Shown: positions 8,247-18,030 of the stretch, piece by piece | Layout: each line of letters opens with the position of its first letter | Position numbering within the stretch: position 1 is the first letter of the stretch | Assembly: GCF_003259375.1 (NCBI RefSeq) | Contig: NZ_QLLN01000001.1 | Location: 411,360-475,359, forward strand | Direction: 5' to 3' | DNA from: Arenibacter echinorum | Lineage (GTDB): Bacteria; Bacteroidota; Bacteroidia; Flavobacteriales; Flavobacteriaceae | DNA length: 64,000 nt | Program-made: the position numbers and the translations under genes | The notes under the pieces: generated by a model | Databases searched by the model: none | The model's input: the letters and a program-made list of their open reading frames with translations, nothing else | What the model was told of the DNA's origin: nothing

Positions 8247-8894
8247 ATGCAAAAAGACCTAGGGAATTACAGGAAATCCTATGAAAAAAGCTCGCTTACC
8301 GAAGAGGTTATTTCGGATAACCCTATGGAGTTATTTCAAAAATGGTTTTATGAGGTTGAGGCATCAGATGGGGTAGATGAACCCAATGCCATGACGGTCT
8401 CTACCATAGGTTTGGACGGGTTTCCAAAAAACAGGGTGGTACTCTTGAAAAAGTACACCTTTGAAGGTTTTATTTTTTATACCAATTATGAAAGTGAAAA
8501 GGGGAGGGCCATAACCCAAAATCCCCATGTTTGCATTTCTTTTTTTTGGCCCAATATGGAAAGACAGATCATTATAAAGGGAAGAGCTGAGAAAATAGCT
8601 GAAAATTTATCTGACGGCTATTTTGAATCGCGACCAGATGGTAGCAAACTGGGTGCAATAGTATCCAACCAGAGCGAGGTGGTTCCTAGCAGGGATTATT
8701 TGGAAAAGAAATTAAAGGATTTGGAGAAGGAGTACGAAAATAAGGAGATAGAACGTCCCAAATATTGGGGCGGATTTATTGTAAAGCCGGTGTCCATAGA
8801 ATTCTGGCAAGGCCGGCCCAATAGATTGCATGATAGGATACGATATAGCCTACAGGCCAATTACGATTGGAAAATTGAAAGGTTGGCCCCATGA
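8247..8894 (+). CDS. pdxH: Pyridoxamine 5'-phosphate oxidase
   Basis: FMN enzyme that oxidises pyridoxine or pyridoxamine 5'-phosphate to pyridoxal 5'-phosphate, the last step of B6 synthesis and salvage. The 215 residues match the family. Visible: the FMN-contact segments NRVVLLKKYTFEGFIFYTNY and SEKGRAI, a WPNMERQI stretch, and the C-terminal EFWQGRPNRLHDRIRYS signature involved in PLP and FMN binding. The gene is followed after 136 nt by the polyphosphate block and preceded by a long intergenic gap, so it is probably its own transcript. Nothing is unusual. Confidence 0.96.
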   Translation: MQKDLGNYRKSYEKSSLTEEVISDNPMELFQKWFYEVEASDGVDEPNAMTVSTIGLDGFPKNRVVLLKKYTFEGFIFYTNYESEKGRAITQNPHVCISFFWPNMERQIIIKGRAEKIAENLSDGYFESRPDGSKLGAIVSNQSEVVPSRDYLEKKLKDLEKEYENKEIERPKYWGGFIVKPVSIEFWQGRPNRLHDRIRYSLQANYDWKIERLAP

Positions 8895-9030
8895 CGCTTG
8901 GCCGGCACATTGTATTTGAATAGTAGTGTGCTTGTGCGAATTATTATATGGAAACAGAGCTAAGAAACAATGGCACACGCTCTCAGTTTTTAGCTTTCTT
9001 TTTTGGAATGAATTAAAATATCTTAAACGT

Positions 9031-9513
9031 ATGAAAACGGTAATATTGGTAAGGCACGGAAAATCGTCTTGGGAATATAATGTTTCGGACAGGGATAGGC
9101 CCCTAATGGAAAGGGGTATAAAGGATGTGAATAAGGTGGCAAAGGAATTCTTATCCAGTTCAATCCACATTGACGCTGCTTATTCCAGTCCCGCCAATAG
9201 GGCTTTGCACACGGCTATGATTTTTTTGAGAACTATAAATTTTCCACATACACAGTTTGAAGTGTCCAATGAACTTTATGACTTTTCAGGTGAGGACGTA
9301 TACCGATTTTTAAAAGGATTGAACAATGATCAGGATACGGTTATTATTTTTGGACACAACGAAGCCTTTACACATATTGCCAATTCTCTAGGAAACATGT
9401 ATATTGACAATGTTCCCACTAGTGGGTTGGTACAATTAAAATTTGACACAAACGAATGGAGTGCCCTAACAAAAGGAATTACGGTACAGACACTTTTCCC
9501 AAAACAGTTATAA
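9031..9513 (+). CDS. SixA-like phosphohistidine phosphatase
   Basis: Histidine-phosphatase-superfamily protein of 160 residues. The catalytic RHG motif is at the N-terminus (ILVRHGKSSWE), with the DRPLMERG loop, SSPANRALHTA and the second catalytic His in IFGHNEAF. This short single-domain form with a KSSW segment is typical of SixA-like proteins, which remove phosphate from phosphohistidine in signalling or PTS proteins. The start at 9031 was chosen because the RHG motif normally lies within the first 10 residues; the open frame reaches back to 8926 but the extra residues look non-homologous. It is 2 nt from ppk1, so a link to phosphate or polyphosphate metabolism is suggested by context only. 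Confidence 0.88.
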   Translation: MKTVILVRHGKSSWEYNVSDRDRPLMERGIKDVNKVAKEFLSSSIHIDAAYSSPANRALHTAMIFLRTINFPHTQFEVSNELYDFSGEDVYRFLKGLNNDQDTVIIFGHNEAFTHIANSLGNMYIDNVPTSGLVQLKFDTNEWSALTKGITVQTLFPKQL

Positions 9514-9515
9514 GA

Positions 9516-11594
9516 ATGATCAAGAGTAAAAATCAATATATAAATAGAGAAATTAGTTGGTTAAGTTTTAATGAGAGGGTTTTACAGGAAAGTGCGGACA
9601 AGAATGTTCCTTTAATAGAGCGACTCCGATTTTTAGGGATATTTTCCAATAATTTGGATGAATTTTTTAAAGTAAGGTATGCTACCGTCAAAAGAATTGT
9701 AGAAGCTGGCAGAACAGGAAAGAGTGTTTTGGGTGGGGAAACGGCAAAGGATCTTCTCGAGGAAATTACGGAGATTGTAATTAAGCAGCAAACCAAAAGC
9801 TTAAAAATCCTTAGCGATATTGAAAAGGAATTGGAATCTCAGAATATCTTTTTGATCAATGAAAAGAAAATAACGGAGTCCCAATGTTCCTTTATTAAAA
9901 ATTATTTCATCGAAAAGGTCAGTCCGGTTTTGATGACCATTATTTTGAACGATTTGGCCGGCTTCCCCATGCTTAAGGATACAGCGGCCTATCTGGCGGT
10001 TAAATTGATATTAAAGAAACAGCCTGGTAGCAAATCCAATGTTAAAGAAAAGCGATATGCACTTATAGAAATTCCTAAGGGTATAGACCGTTTTGTGGTT
10101 TTGCCGAAAGAGGGTGATAAGTACTATATCATCATTCTAGATGATCTTATCAGGTATTGCCTAGGGAGTATTTTTAATATGTTCGATTATGAATCCATAT
10201 CGGCACATATGATCAAAATTACCCGTGATGCCGAGTTGGACATGGATAATGATCTAAGCAAGAGTTTTATTGAGAAAATATCGTCCAGTGTAGAGCATCG
10301 AAAAATAAGTGATCCCGTGCGTTTTGTTTACGACAAGAGCATTGGTAAGGATACCCTCGAATTCTTAAAGGAAAAAATGGACATAGAGGATACGGATAGT
10401 GTAATTCCTGGAGGAAGATATCATAACAGACGGGACTATATGGGCTTTCCAAGTTTGGGAAGAAATGATCTAATGTACGATAAGATTGCCGCATTGCCGG
10501 TAAAGGGAATATCGATGGAAGGGAGCCTTTTTGAGCGGATAGCGGAAAAGGATTTCCTACAATATACCCCGTACCAGACCTTTTCGTATATCATTAAATT
10601 TCTAAGGGAAGCGGCCTTGGATCCCAAGGTGAGAAATATCAAGATTACGGTTTATAGATTGGCCGATAACTCCCAAGTAGCTGCATCCTTGATCAATGCC
10701 GTAAAAAATGGAAAACATGTTACGGTGCAGATAGAATTGCAGGCCAGGTTTGACGAACAGGCCAATATTGAATATGCAGAACAGTTACAGGCAGAGGGGG
10801 TAAAGCTTATTTTTGGTGTACGGGGGTTAAAGGTGCACAGTAAAATTTGTCTTGTAGAACGTGAGGAAGACAGCCAAATTAAACGTTATGGTTTTGTTAG
10901 TACCGGCAATTTTAATGAATCAACGGCCCGTATCTATACCGATTATACTTTGTTCACGGCACATGATGGCATATTGAAGGAATTGAACAAAGTTTTCGAT
11001 TTCTTTGAGACTACCTATAAGATCAATAAATATAAACATCTGATAGTTTCTCCCCATTATACCAAAAATGTGTTCAAGAAGTTGATCGATAAGGAAATTC
11101 AAAACGCAAAGGCGGGTAAAGAGGCCTATATTAAGATAAAAATGAACAGCTTTACGTCATATAAAATGGTGGACAAGCTGTATGAGGCCAGTAGGGCCGG
11201 TGTAAAAATTCAGCTCATAATCAGGGGTATTTGCTGTTTGGTGCCGGGTGTTAAGGGGATGAGCGAAAACATAGAGGCTATTAGTATTGTGGATAAATTT
11301 TTGGAACATCCAAGAGTATTCATTTTTGGAAATGATGGTAATTCCAAAGTATATATATCCTCCGCCGATTGGATGACAAGAAATTTGGATTATCGTGTAG
11401 AAGTTGGAGTGCCTATTTATGATGGTGACGTTAAACAGGAACTTCTGGATACCTTTGATATTTCTTGGAGGGATAACGTAAAAGCAAGGGTTTTTTCCGA
11501 AAGGCACGATAATGCTTATAGAAAGAACAATAACCCCAAAATGCGTTCACAATTCGCTACCTATGATTATTACCTTAATAAATTGAATTCCTAA
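9516..11594 (+). CDS. ppk1: Polyphosphate kinase 1
   Basis: Makes inorganic polyphosphate from ATP, reversibly. The 692 residues cover the N-terminal, head, C1 and C2 domains. Seen: REISWLSFNERVLQE and RLRFLGIFSNNLDEF near the N-terminus, GRYHNRRDYMGFP mid-protein, and the catalytic His in RGLKVHSKICLV (residue 441), which is the phosphorylated residue in the family. The C-terminal YRVEVGVPIYD segment is also typical. The ATG at 9516 follows the SixA-like stop by 2 nt and is immediately succeeded by the NREISWLSF family signature; an upstream frame opening at 9456 lies inside the previous gene. It forms an operon with a downstream exopolyphosphatase-family gene, so synthesis and breakdown of polyP are encoded together. 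Confidence 0.97.
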   Translation: MIKSKNQYINREISWLSFNERVLQESADKNVPLIERLRFLGIFSNNLDEFFKVRYATVKRIVEAGRTGKSVLGGETAKDLLEEITEIVIKQQTKSLKILSDIEKELESQNIFLINEKKITESQCSFIKNYFIEKVSPVLMTIILNDLAGFPMLKDTAAYLAVKLILKKQPGSKSNVKEKRYALIEIPKGIDRFVVLPKEGDKYYIIILDDLIRYCLGSIFNMFDYESISAHMIKITRDAELDMDNDLSKSFIEKISSSVEHRKISDPVRFVYDKSIGKDTLEFLKEKMDIEDTDSVIPGGRYHNRRDYMGFPSLGRNDLMYDKIAALPVKGISMEGSLFERIAEKDFLQYTPYQTFSYIIKFLREAALDPKVRNIKITVYRLADNSQVAASLINAVKNGKHVTVQIELQARFDEQANIEYAEQLQAEGVKLIFGVRGLKVHSKICLVEREEDSQIKRYGFVSTGNFNESTARIYTDYTLFTAHDGILKELNKVFDFFETTYKINKYKHLIVSPHYTKNVFKKLIDKEIQNAKAGKEAYIKIKMNSFTSYKMVDKLYEASRAGVKIQLIIRGICCLVPGVKGMSENIEAISIVDKFLEHPRVFIFGNDGNSKVYISSADWMTRNLDYRVEVGVPIYDGDVKQELLDTFDISWRDNVKARVFSERHDNAYRKNNNPKMRSQFATYDYYLNKLNS

Positions 11595-11608
11595 AAAAAA
11601 CAGCTACT

Positions 11609-12496
11609 TTGAAAGTACGGAAATATGCCGCCATAGATATTGGCTCCAACGCTATACGCTTACTTACCCATAACGTTATTGAAGAAGAGGGGAAAGATAC
11701 CCTCTTTAAAAAAAGTGCCTTGGTCCGATTGCCGATCAGGTTAGGGGAGGACGTGTTTAAAAACGGGACTATTTCCAAGCGCAATGAAGAGCGTTTGTTG
11801 AATGCCATGAAGGCGTTTCAACTTTTGATGGAAGTACATGGGGTGGAAAAATATATGGCCTGTGCTACTTCGGCCATGAGGGAGGCAGATAATGGGCAGT
11901 TGGTTATTGATCGCATCTTAGAGGCTTCCGGGGTAAAGATTCAATTAATAGACGGGGAAAAGGAGGCTTCCATTATAGCCTCTACAGACCTTAAGAATTT
12001 GATAAGGAAGGATGAGACTTATCTTTATATAGATGTGGGCGGCGGGAGTACCGAGTTTACGGTCTTTTCCGAAGGGAAAATAAAAATTTCGGAATCCTTT
12101 AAGATTGGAACCGTTCGGCTCCTGAATGGTATGGTAGATGATTCCCTTTGGAACGAACTGGAACTCTGGCTGAAGAAACACGTTAAGGGACTGCCCAATT
12201 TATCGATCATTGGTTCGGGGGGAAACATAAATAAACTGCATAAAATGTCCGGCCGTAAGGAAGGGGAGTCCCTGTCCTATATATGGCTAAGGGCACAATA
12301 TCATTTTCTGTCGAGCCTGACTTTTGAGGAAAGGGTCTCCGAATTGGGATTAAATCCGGATAGGGCAGATGTAATTATTCCAGCTACACAAATTTTTGTC
12401 TCTTCTGCCAAGTGGATCGGAGCCAAAAAAATTCATGTTCCCAAAATAGGGTTATCGGATGGGATTATAAAAACCCTGTACTACGCTAAAGAATAA
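11609..12496 (+). CDS. Ppx/GppA family phosphatase (exopolyphosphatase), TTG start
   Basis: ASKHA-fold phosphatase, 295 residues: the short form without the extra C-terminal HD-like domain of E. coli Ppx. Nucleotide-binding loops are seen in YAAIDIGSNAIRLL (N-terminus) and YIDVGGGSTEFTVF, with SIIGSGGNINKL further on. Members cleave terminal phosphate from polyphosphate or hydrolyse pppGpp; which substrate applies cannot be told from sequence. The start must be TTG at 11609: it lies 14 nt after the ppk1 stop and no ATG or GTG occurs before the conserved DIGSN loop. A weak non-ATG start would lower its yield relative to ppk1. Convergent with miaE. Confidence 0.9.
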   Translation: MKVRKYAAIDIGSNAIRLLTHNVIEEEGKDTLFKKSALVRLPIRLGEDVFKNGTISKRNEERLLNAMKAFQLLMEVHGVEKYMACATSAMREADNGQLVIDRILEASGVKIQLIDGEKEASIIASTDLKNLIRKDETYLYIDVGGGSTEFTVFSEGKIKISESFKIGTVRLLNGMVDDSLWNELELWLKKHVKGLPNLSIIGSGGNINKLHKMSGRKEGESLSYIWLRAQYHFLSSLTFEERVSELGLNPDRADVIIPATQIFVSSAKWIGAKKIHVPKIGLSDGIIKTLYYAKE

Positions 12497-12549
12497 GGAA
12501 TTTTATTGTAGAAAATGAATTCTAAAGTATTTTAAACTTAAAAGGCAAT

Positions 12550-13131
12550 TTAGCCGTGGACGGTTTCAGAATTGCCCAGATCTTTCATGATGGATGCTTC
12601 GTAAGACAGTAGTTCGTCCCATTTCTTGTCCACTTCCTTGCGATCTCCATACTTACGGGCAAAGTTTAGAAACATGGTGTAATGCCCCGCCTCACTGATC
12701 ATGAGTTTATGGTAAAAATCTGCCAGCTCCTTATCCTGCAATTGCTCGGATAGCAACCTAAAGCGTTCACAACTGCGGGCTTCAATTAATGCGGCATATA
12801 ACAAGCGATGTACCAATTGGGTGGTTCTGCTGCCTCCTTTTGGGAAAAACTTTAGTAAGGCAACAACATAGTCATCCTTTCTGTCCCTTCCCAATGATTT
12901 TCCGCGGGCCAATATGCGGTCGTGAACCATTTTGAAATGTCCCATTTCCTCTCTTGAGAGCGCTATCATTTCTTGGGTTAGTTCAGTGTATTCTGGAAAG
13001 CTCACAATCAAGGAAATAGCTGTGCTTGCCGCCTTTTGCTCACAATAGGCGTGATCTGTTAATATTTCATCGATATTTTTCTCAACAATGTTGACCCATC
13101 TGGGGTCTGTGGGTAACTTTAAACCTAACAT
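12550..13131 (-). CDS. miaE: tRNA-(2-methylthio-N6-isopentenyl-A37) hydroxylase MiaE
   Basis: Non-haem diiron monooxygenase that hydroxylates the isopentenyl group of ms2i6A37 in tRNA. The 193 residues match the family. Likely iron ligands are visible as a ferritin-like set: E31, E62 and H65 (SREEMGH), E117 (LIEARSCERF), E147 and H150 (SEAGH). All are present. The protein starts MLGLKLPTDPRWV, a typical MiaE N-terminus. It requires MiaA and MiaB products, neither of which is in this window. It is monocistronic on the minus strand, with a candidate -7 box 18 nt upstream. Confidence 0.94.
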   Translation of the reverse strand: MLGLKLPTDPRWVNIVEKNIDEILTDHAYCEQKAASTAISLIVSFPEYTELTQEMIALSREEMGHFKMVHDRILARGKSLGRDRKDDYVVALLKFFPKGGSRTTQLVHRLLYAALIEARSCERFRLLSEQLQDKELADFYHKLMISEAGHYTMFLNFARKYGDRKEVDKKWDELLSYEASIMKDLGNSETVHG

Positions 13132-13148
13132 AGCACAATTTTCTGTTT

Positions 13149-13156
13149 CAAAAATA
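13149..13156 (-). promoter_or_regulatory. Candidate -7 element for miaE
   Basis: On the minus strand TATTTTTG matches TAnnTTTG, 18 nt upstream of the miaE ATG. No -33 box was recognised. Confidence 0.45.
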
Positions 13157-13308
13157 GAAAGAATACCATAAACCGCGGTAATTAATGCTGATATAGTTTT
13201 ATATTTAAGCCTTCTTTGTAAGCATGGTGCAATTATTTGAATTACTCATCGGCTTACTATATGCATTATTAAAATTTATGGTTTAACACGGGATAAATAT
13301 ATTGTAAT

Positions 13309-14166
13309 ATGTTATTTGAAAATATTGGTGCCAAGCTTCTGAAAATTTTAGAGGATAATGTGGACAACGTAAATAAGCAGTGGCTGTTGTCAAAAATCGA
13401 AGGCATTGTGGAATCAGAGTCCACAAAGGATTTATATCTGACCTATAGCTTGGTACCCACAAAAATTAGATCGGAAAAGGAACTGTCGCTTTTATTGGAT
13501 GATAAGGAATTAAAGGCTTACCTGGAAATTCAACACGCCAACCTACAGCAGATAGGTAGAATTTATTTGCTTTACAAGGTGTTGGAGGCCAAGGAGGAAT
13601 TTTTTAAGGCCAAGGTAGCCAATATTATAGAAGTCGCGGATAAGAGTGAACTGGAAACCTTCCTTAAATTTTTGATATTGTTGCCTCATCCCGAAAACTA
13701 TAAAGTACAGGCTGTTGAGGCTCTAAGGACCAATATCTCTAACGTTTTTGATGCAATAGCGTTAAACAATCCTTATCCTGCGCTTTATTTTAATGAACAG
13801 CAATGGAACCAAATGTACCTGAAGGCGGCATTTATGCAGCAAAATTTAAATGAAATTGTACAGGTAGAAAAAAGAGGTAACAAGGAACTTGCAAGAATTA
13901 TTTCGGATTACGCCCACGAACGTTGGGCAGCATCAAGGGAAATAGATCCCTGTTTTTGGAGGCCAGTGAGTAATTTCATGAACGAAAAACTCTTAAAGGA
14001 CATGAAGCGACTATTTTCAAGTGAAAATATTGTGGAGCGAAAAGCAGCCGCTCTTTGTTGTTACCACTCCAGTTCAAGCGAAGCGAAGGCATTGTTGGAA
14101 GGATTTCCTGAACTAGTAAAAGGAATTGAAAATGGAGGTATTACCTGGGGGAATATCAAGGAATAA
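13309..14166 (+). CDS. eboA: EboA-domain protein
   Basis: 285-residue soluble, helical protein without known motif, recognised as EboA by its pattern (LYLTYSLVPTKIRSEKEL, ARIISDYAHERWAASREIDP, FWRPVSNF, ERKAAALCC) and by the eboB-F genes downstream. EboA family proteins are part of the Ebo cluster; in cyanobacteria that cluster is needed to move the scytonemin monomer to the periplasm, and a homologous cluster (EDB) in Pseudomonas repels nematodes. No enzymatic activity is established for EboA. Here it is separated from eboB-F by a terminator and a 3.35-kb gene, so it is probably transcribed separately. Acts presumably in the cytoplasm. Confidence 0.88.
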   Translation: MLFENIGAKLLKILEDNVDNVNKQWLLSKIEGIVESESTKDLYLTYSLVPTKIRSEKELSLLLDDKELKAYLEIQHANLQQIGRIYLLYKVLEAKEEFFKAKVANIIEVADKSELETFLKFLILLPHPENYKVQAVEALRTNISNVFDAIALNNPYPALYFNEQQWNQMYLKAAFMQQNLNEIVQVEKRGNKELARIISDYAHERWAASREIDPCFWRPVSNFMNEKLLKDMKRLFSSENIVERKAAALCCYHSSSSEAKALLEGFPELVKGIENGGITWGNIKE

Positions 14167-14187
14167 CCCCAAATTATAAAAAACAAT

Positions 14188-14237
14188 AAGCGGTTGAAAA
14201 GTATTGATTTTGTACTTTTTTGAACCGCTTTTTTTAT
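14188..14237 (+). terminator. Terminator behind eboA
   Basis: AAGCGGTT (14188-14195) pairs with AACCGCTT (14223-14230), with an inner AAAAGTA/TACTTTT helix and a small mismatch between, followed by a T-run. It separates eboA from the rest of the Ebo region. Confidence 0.82.
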
Positions 14238-14679
14238 TTGGCTTCCATGATTTATAACTTACCAGCAAATAATGACCTGAATTTGATTTATTGGGAATCA
14301 AGATCTCCAACCAGTTTTATTTCTTCATGTTCCTATTGATACAAAAGATTCTCTTTTTTGGGTAGAGCTGTAATCGTGGAAAAAATACCCGCTCTGGCAG
14401 ATATAATATCACTAAAATATTTTTCATTTTAGGTACGGATCTTTGAACTCGTTTAGATTTGTTGGTGTATGGTCGGATTTTTTCACAGGTTTATATAAAA
14501 TTCTTTCCAAATGATTTAAATTGCTGCATTATTGTATGGATATTTCATTTTTGGGCAAAAAAAGTATTTATTAAAGCATAATTTGTTTTTAGATGAGGTG
14601 TTTTAAGGATTCAAAAGTTAGGTTGAATCATCAATTGGGACATCATAGTTAATGGATTATATTAAATTAATTAGTTTTT
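14238..14679. other. Long AT-rich leader/intergenic region before the mosaic lipoprotein gene
   Basis: About 440 nt with no supported gene. One -7-like box, TAGATTTG at 14454-14461, points toward 14680 but lacks a clear -33 partner and would imply a leader of over 200 nt. No riboswitch or structured RNA was recognised. Confidence 0.4.
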
Positions 14680-17600
14680 ATGGATAATATTTTAAAATGG
14701 GTAATGGGACTTATCCTTGTTTGTTTACTAGGTTCTTGTACTTCCAAGGAAACCAAATTATTGGTGTTTAGTAAAACGGAAGGATTTAGGCACGGTTCCA
14801 TTGAGAAAGGTGTGGAGGCAATGAAGAGCTTGGGAGAACAAAATGGCTTTATGGTGGATACGACCGATGATGCAACCTATTTTACTGAGGAAATATTAAA
14901 GGAGTATTCGGCTGTTATATTTTTAAACACTACCGGGGATATTTTAAATGAGGTGCAACAGGCTGATTTTGAAAGATATATTCAAGCAGGTGGGGGATTT
15001 TTGGGAATTCATGCGGCTACGGATGCGGAATATGGTTGGCCTTGGTACAATAAATTAGTGGGCGCCTATTTTAAGGGGCATCCCAAAATTCAAGAAGCAA
15101 GGTTGAATATAATTGATAAAAACCACCCTGCTACCAAATCAATGTCCGATACATGGATGAAGACGGACGAGTGGTATAATTTCAGGGATATCAACCCAGA
15201 AATAAAGGTATTGATAGAAATAGACGAGACCAGTTATGAGGGAGGAGAAAATGGGGAGCATCATCCTATTTCCTGGTATCATGAGTATGACGGAGGAAGG
15301 TCCTTTTATACGGAAATGGGACATACCGATGCCACCTTTGAAAATCCTGATTTTTTAAAGCATGTCTTGGGCGGTATTACCTATGCAATTGGCGATACTG
15401 CTTTGGATTACAGCAAGGCAAAGACAGAAAGGATTCCTGAGGAAAACAGGTATGTTCGTAAGGTCCTCGATTTTAACCTAAACGAACCTATGGAACTGGA
15501 AGAACTGCCCGGTAGGGGAATTTTGTTCGTGGAACGCAGGGGGGCTCTAAAACTTTATGATTTTAAGGAAGAAAAAACAAAGCAAATAGCCCAGCTTAAT
15601 TTGTTTTATGGCAATGAGGATGGGTTATTGGGTATAGCAGTAGATCCGAATTATAAGAATAACAATTGGATCTATTTGTTTTATTCTGCACCAGGTGAAA
15701 TATCCGAACAACGCATTTCAAGATTTACCTTGGTTGGTGATTCCTTGGACTTAGCATCTGAAAAAAATCTATTGACTATTCCCACATTGCGCAAATGTTG
15801 CCATAGTGGAGGGGCCTTGGAATTTGGTCCCGACGGCAATTTATTTATTGGTTTGGGAGACAACACCAACCCCTTCGAATCTTCCGGTTTTGCACCAATA
15901 GACGAAAGGGAGGGTAGGGCATTATGGGATGCCCAAAAATCAGCGGCCAATGCCAATGACCTTAGAGGAAAGATTTTGAGAATTAAACCCGAGGACGACG
16001 GAACCTATTCCATTCCAGAGGGAAATCTGTTCCCAGTAGGTACAGCTAAGACTAGACCTGAAATATATGTAATGGGTAGCCGTAACCCTTTTAGGTTTTC
16101 CGTAGATAGTGAAACTGGGTATGTATATTGGGGAGATGTTGGTCCTGATGCCGGAAAGGGCGATCCCAATAGGGGACCCCATGGTATGGGCGAATTTGAC
16201 CAGGCTAGAACAGCTGGGAATTGGGGATGGCCCTATACACGCGGTAATAATCAGGCTTATAACGATTATAATTTTACTACCGAGACTCCGGGTGAAAAAT
16301 TTGACCCTGCAAAGTTGATCAACGATTCTCCCAACAATACAGGTATTAAAGAACTTCCTCCTGCTCAGGAGTCATTGATATGGTTTTCCTATAGTGCTTC
16401 GGAAGAATTTCCTTGGTTGGGTTCTGGAGGGGTCAATCCAATGGCTGGGCCAGTTTATCATTCTTCCAACTATCCCAATGCTACTAATAAATTTCCGGAA
16501 TATTTTGAGGATAAGCTTTTATTGTATGAATGGATGCGGGATTGGATCTATGTGGTAACACTGGATGAAGATCACAATTATGTAAAGGCAGATCCTTTTA
16601 TGCCCGGTAACGAATTTTCACATCCAATGGATATGCTTTTTGCCTCTGATGGCAACCTTTATATCCTTGAATATGGGCAAAAATGGAATTCCCAAAACAT
16701 GGATGCTCGCTTAAATAGGATTAGTTATGTTAGTGGTAATCGCAAACCAGTTTCCCGAATTACCTCAGATAAAATGGTTGGCGCACAACCCTTTACTGTA
16801 AATTTTTCCGGTGGTAGCTCTGAAGATTTTGATAAGGACAAATTGCAATACGAATGGTATTTTAATTCGGATGAGGTTCAGGATACATCCTTGGAGCCAA
16901 GCTTTACTTTCAATGAACCAGGGAATTATACGGTGCGTTTAAAGGTAACCGATGAAGCTGGAAATACGGATATATCCACCCAGAAGATTTTGGTGGGCAA
17001 TGATATTCCCGAATTAAAGATTGAATTGGATACCAAGAACAGAACTTACTGGAATGGGCATAAAGTAGGCTATAAGGTTGTCGTAACCGATAAACAGGAT
17101 GGCAGTACCCTCGCAGGTACCATTGATCCCAAGGATGTAAAAGTCACCTTTGATTATATTCCCGAAGGTGAGGATATGGTCAAGGCTACTATTGGGCATC
17201 AACAGAATACGATACCGGAAGGCAAGTTGATTATGGACGATACGGACTGTAAGGCCTGTCATGCCATAAATGTCAAGGTAAATGGGCCGTCGTACGAGGA
17301 AATAGCAGCGCGCTATTCGGCCAAGGACAAAAACTATTTGATAGATAAGATCATTAAGGGAGGCTCCGGAGTTTGGGGAGAAAGTATGATGTCTGCACAC
17401 CCTCAACTTAAGGTTTCAGAAGTGGATAAAATAGTAGATTATATTCTTTCTTTAAATACCGAAATTGGGAAAGATGAAAATCTATTGGCTATACAGGGAG
17501 AAGTTGGTTTTAACGCCCATCAGGCAAAAAATAGTCAAGGAAAGTATGTTTTAATGGCTTCGTACACGGACAAGGGAAGTAAAGAGCAGCCGGAATCATC

Positions 17601-18030
17601 CCTTTCTGTTAGAGATCAAATTATTTTTAAATTTCCAAAGTATGAAGGCGCTAATGCAGATGAAAAAAGTGGGGGATTGAGTAATTGGGAGGTGGAAGGA
17701 GACAAGGTTATTGGCTCCATTAAAAATGATTCCTATTTAAAATTCAACGACATTGGCTTGGAGGGCCTAAAAAATATAGAGTTGTTGATGTATTTTGGTG
17801 CCGACTATCCGTACGAGGGCAAAGTGGAAATTAGGGAGAATAGTCCTAGCGGTACGCTAATCGGAGAAAGCTCCCTGAAGTATTTTAACAAAGAAAAGGG
17901 AGCAAAGAAGAACTATCTTATCCCGATAAAACCTACCAAGGATTTTGATGCCCTGTGCCTTGTTTTTAAAGGTATGGGAGACAAGGAGCAAATAATAGCC
18001 AATTTTAACGCTATGATATTGAAATATTAA
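14680..18030 (+). CDS. Mosaic lipoprotein: ThuA + PQQ-type sugar dehydrogenase + PKD + cytochrome c + CBM-like
   Basis: 1116 residues. N-terminal lipoprotein signal (LILVCLLGSC, Cys at residue 20), so membrane-anchored in periplasm or outer membrane. Domains in order: ThuA-like glutamine-amidotransferase fold (about 25-245; FRHGSIEKGV, IHAATDAEYGWPWY), glucose/sorbosone dehydrogenase beta-propeller (about 258-685; CCHSGGALEFGPDGNLFIGL), PKD (about 688-773), a haem c domain with C857-K-A-C860-H861, and a C-terminal CBM6-like region (about 940-1116). In Bacteroidota and Planctomycetes this mosaic is associated with extracytoplasmic oxidation of carbohydrates, electrons passing from the dehydrogenase to its own haem. 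The substrate cannot be told. It sits between eboA and eboB; whether it works with Ebo is only positional inference. No damage seen. Confidence 0.88.
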   Translation: MDNILKWVMGLILVCLLGSCTSKETKLLVFSKTEGFRHGSIEKGVEAMKSLGEQNGFMVDTTDDATYFTEEILKEYSAVIFLNTTGDILNEVQQADFERYIQAGGGFLGIHAATDAEYGWPWYNKLVGAYFKGHPKIQEARLNIIDKNHPATKSMSDTWMKTDEWYNFRDINPEIKVLIEIDETSYEGGENGEHHPISWYHEYDGGRSFYTEMGHTDATFENPDFLKHVLGGITYAIGDTALDYSKAKTERIPEENRYVRKVLDFNLNEPMELEELPGRGILFVERRGALKLYDFKEEKTKQIAQLNLFYGNEDGLLGIAVDPNYKNNNWIYLFYSAPGEISEQRISRFTLVGDSLDLASEKNLLTIPTLRKCCHSGGALEFGPDGNLFIGLGDNTNPFESSGFAPIDEREGRALWDAQKSAANANDLRGKILRIKPEDDGTYSIPEGNLFPVGTAKTRPEIYVMGSRNPFRFSVDSETGYVYWGDVGPDAGKGDPNRGPHGMGEFDQARTAGNWGWPYTRGNNQAYNDYNFTTETPGEKFDPAKLINDSPNNTGIKELPPAQESLIWFSYSASEEFPWLGSGGVNPMAGPVYHSSNYPNATNKFPEYFEDKLLLYEWMRDWIYVVTLDEDHNYVKADPFMPGNEFSHPMDMLFASDGNLYILEYGQKWNSQNMDARLNRISYVSGNRKPVSRITSDKMVGAQPFTVNFSGGSSEDFDKDKLQYEWYFNSDEVQDTSLEPSFTFNEPGNYTVRLKVTDEAGNTDISTQKILVGNDIPELKIELDTKNRTYWNGHKVGYKVVVTDKQDGSTLAGTIDPKDVKVTFDYIPEGEDMVKATIGHQQNTIPEGKLIMDDTDCKACHAINVKVNGPSYEEIAARYSAKDKNYLIDKIIKGGSGVWGESMMSAHPQLKVSEVDKIVDYILSLNTEIGKDENLLAIQGEVGFNAHQAKNSQGKYVLMASYTDKGSKEQPESSLSVRDQIIFKFPKYEGANADEKSGGLSNWEVEGDKVIGSIKNDSYLKFNDIGLEGLKNIELLMYFGADYPYEGKVEIRENSPSGTLIGESSLKYFNKEKGAKKNYLIPIKPTKDFDALCLVFKGMGDKEQIIANFNAMILKY

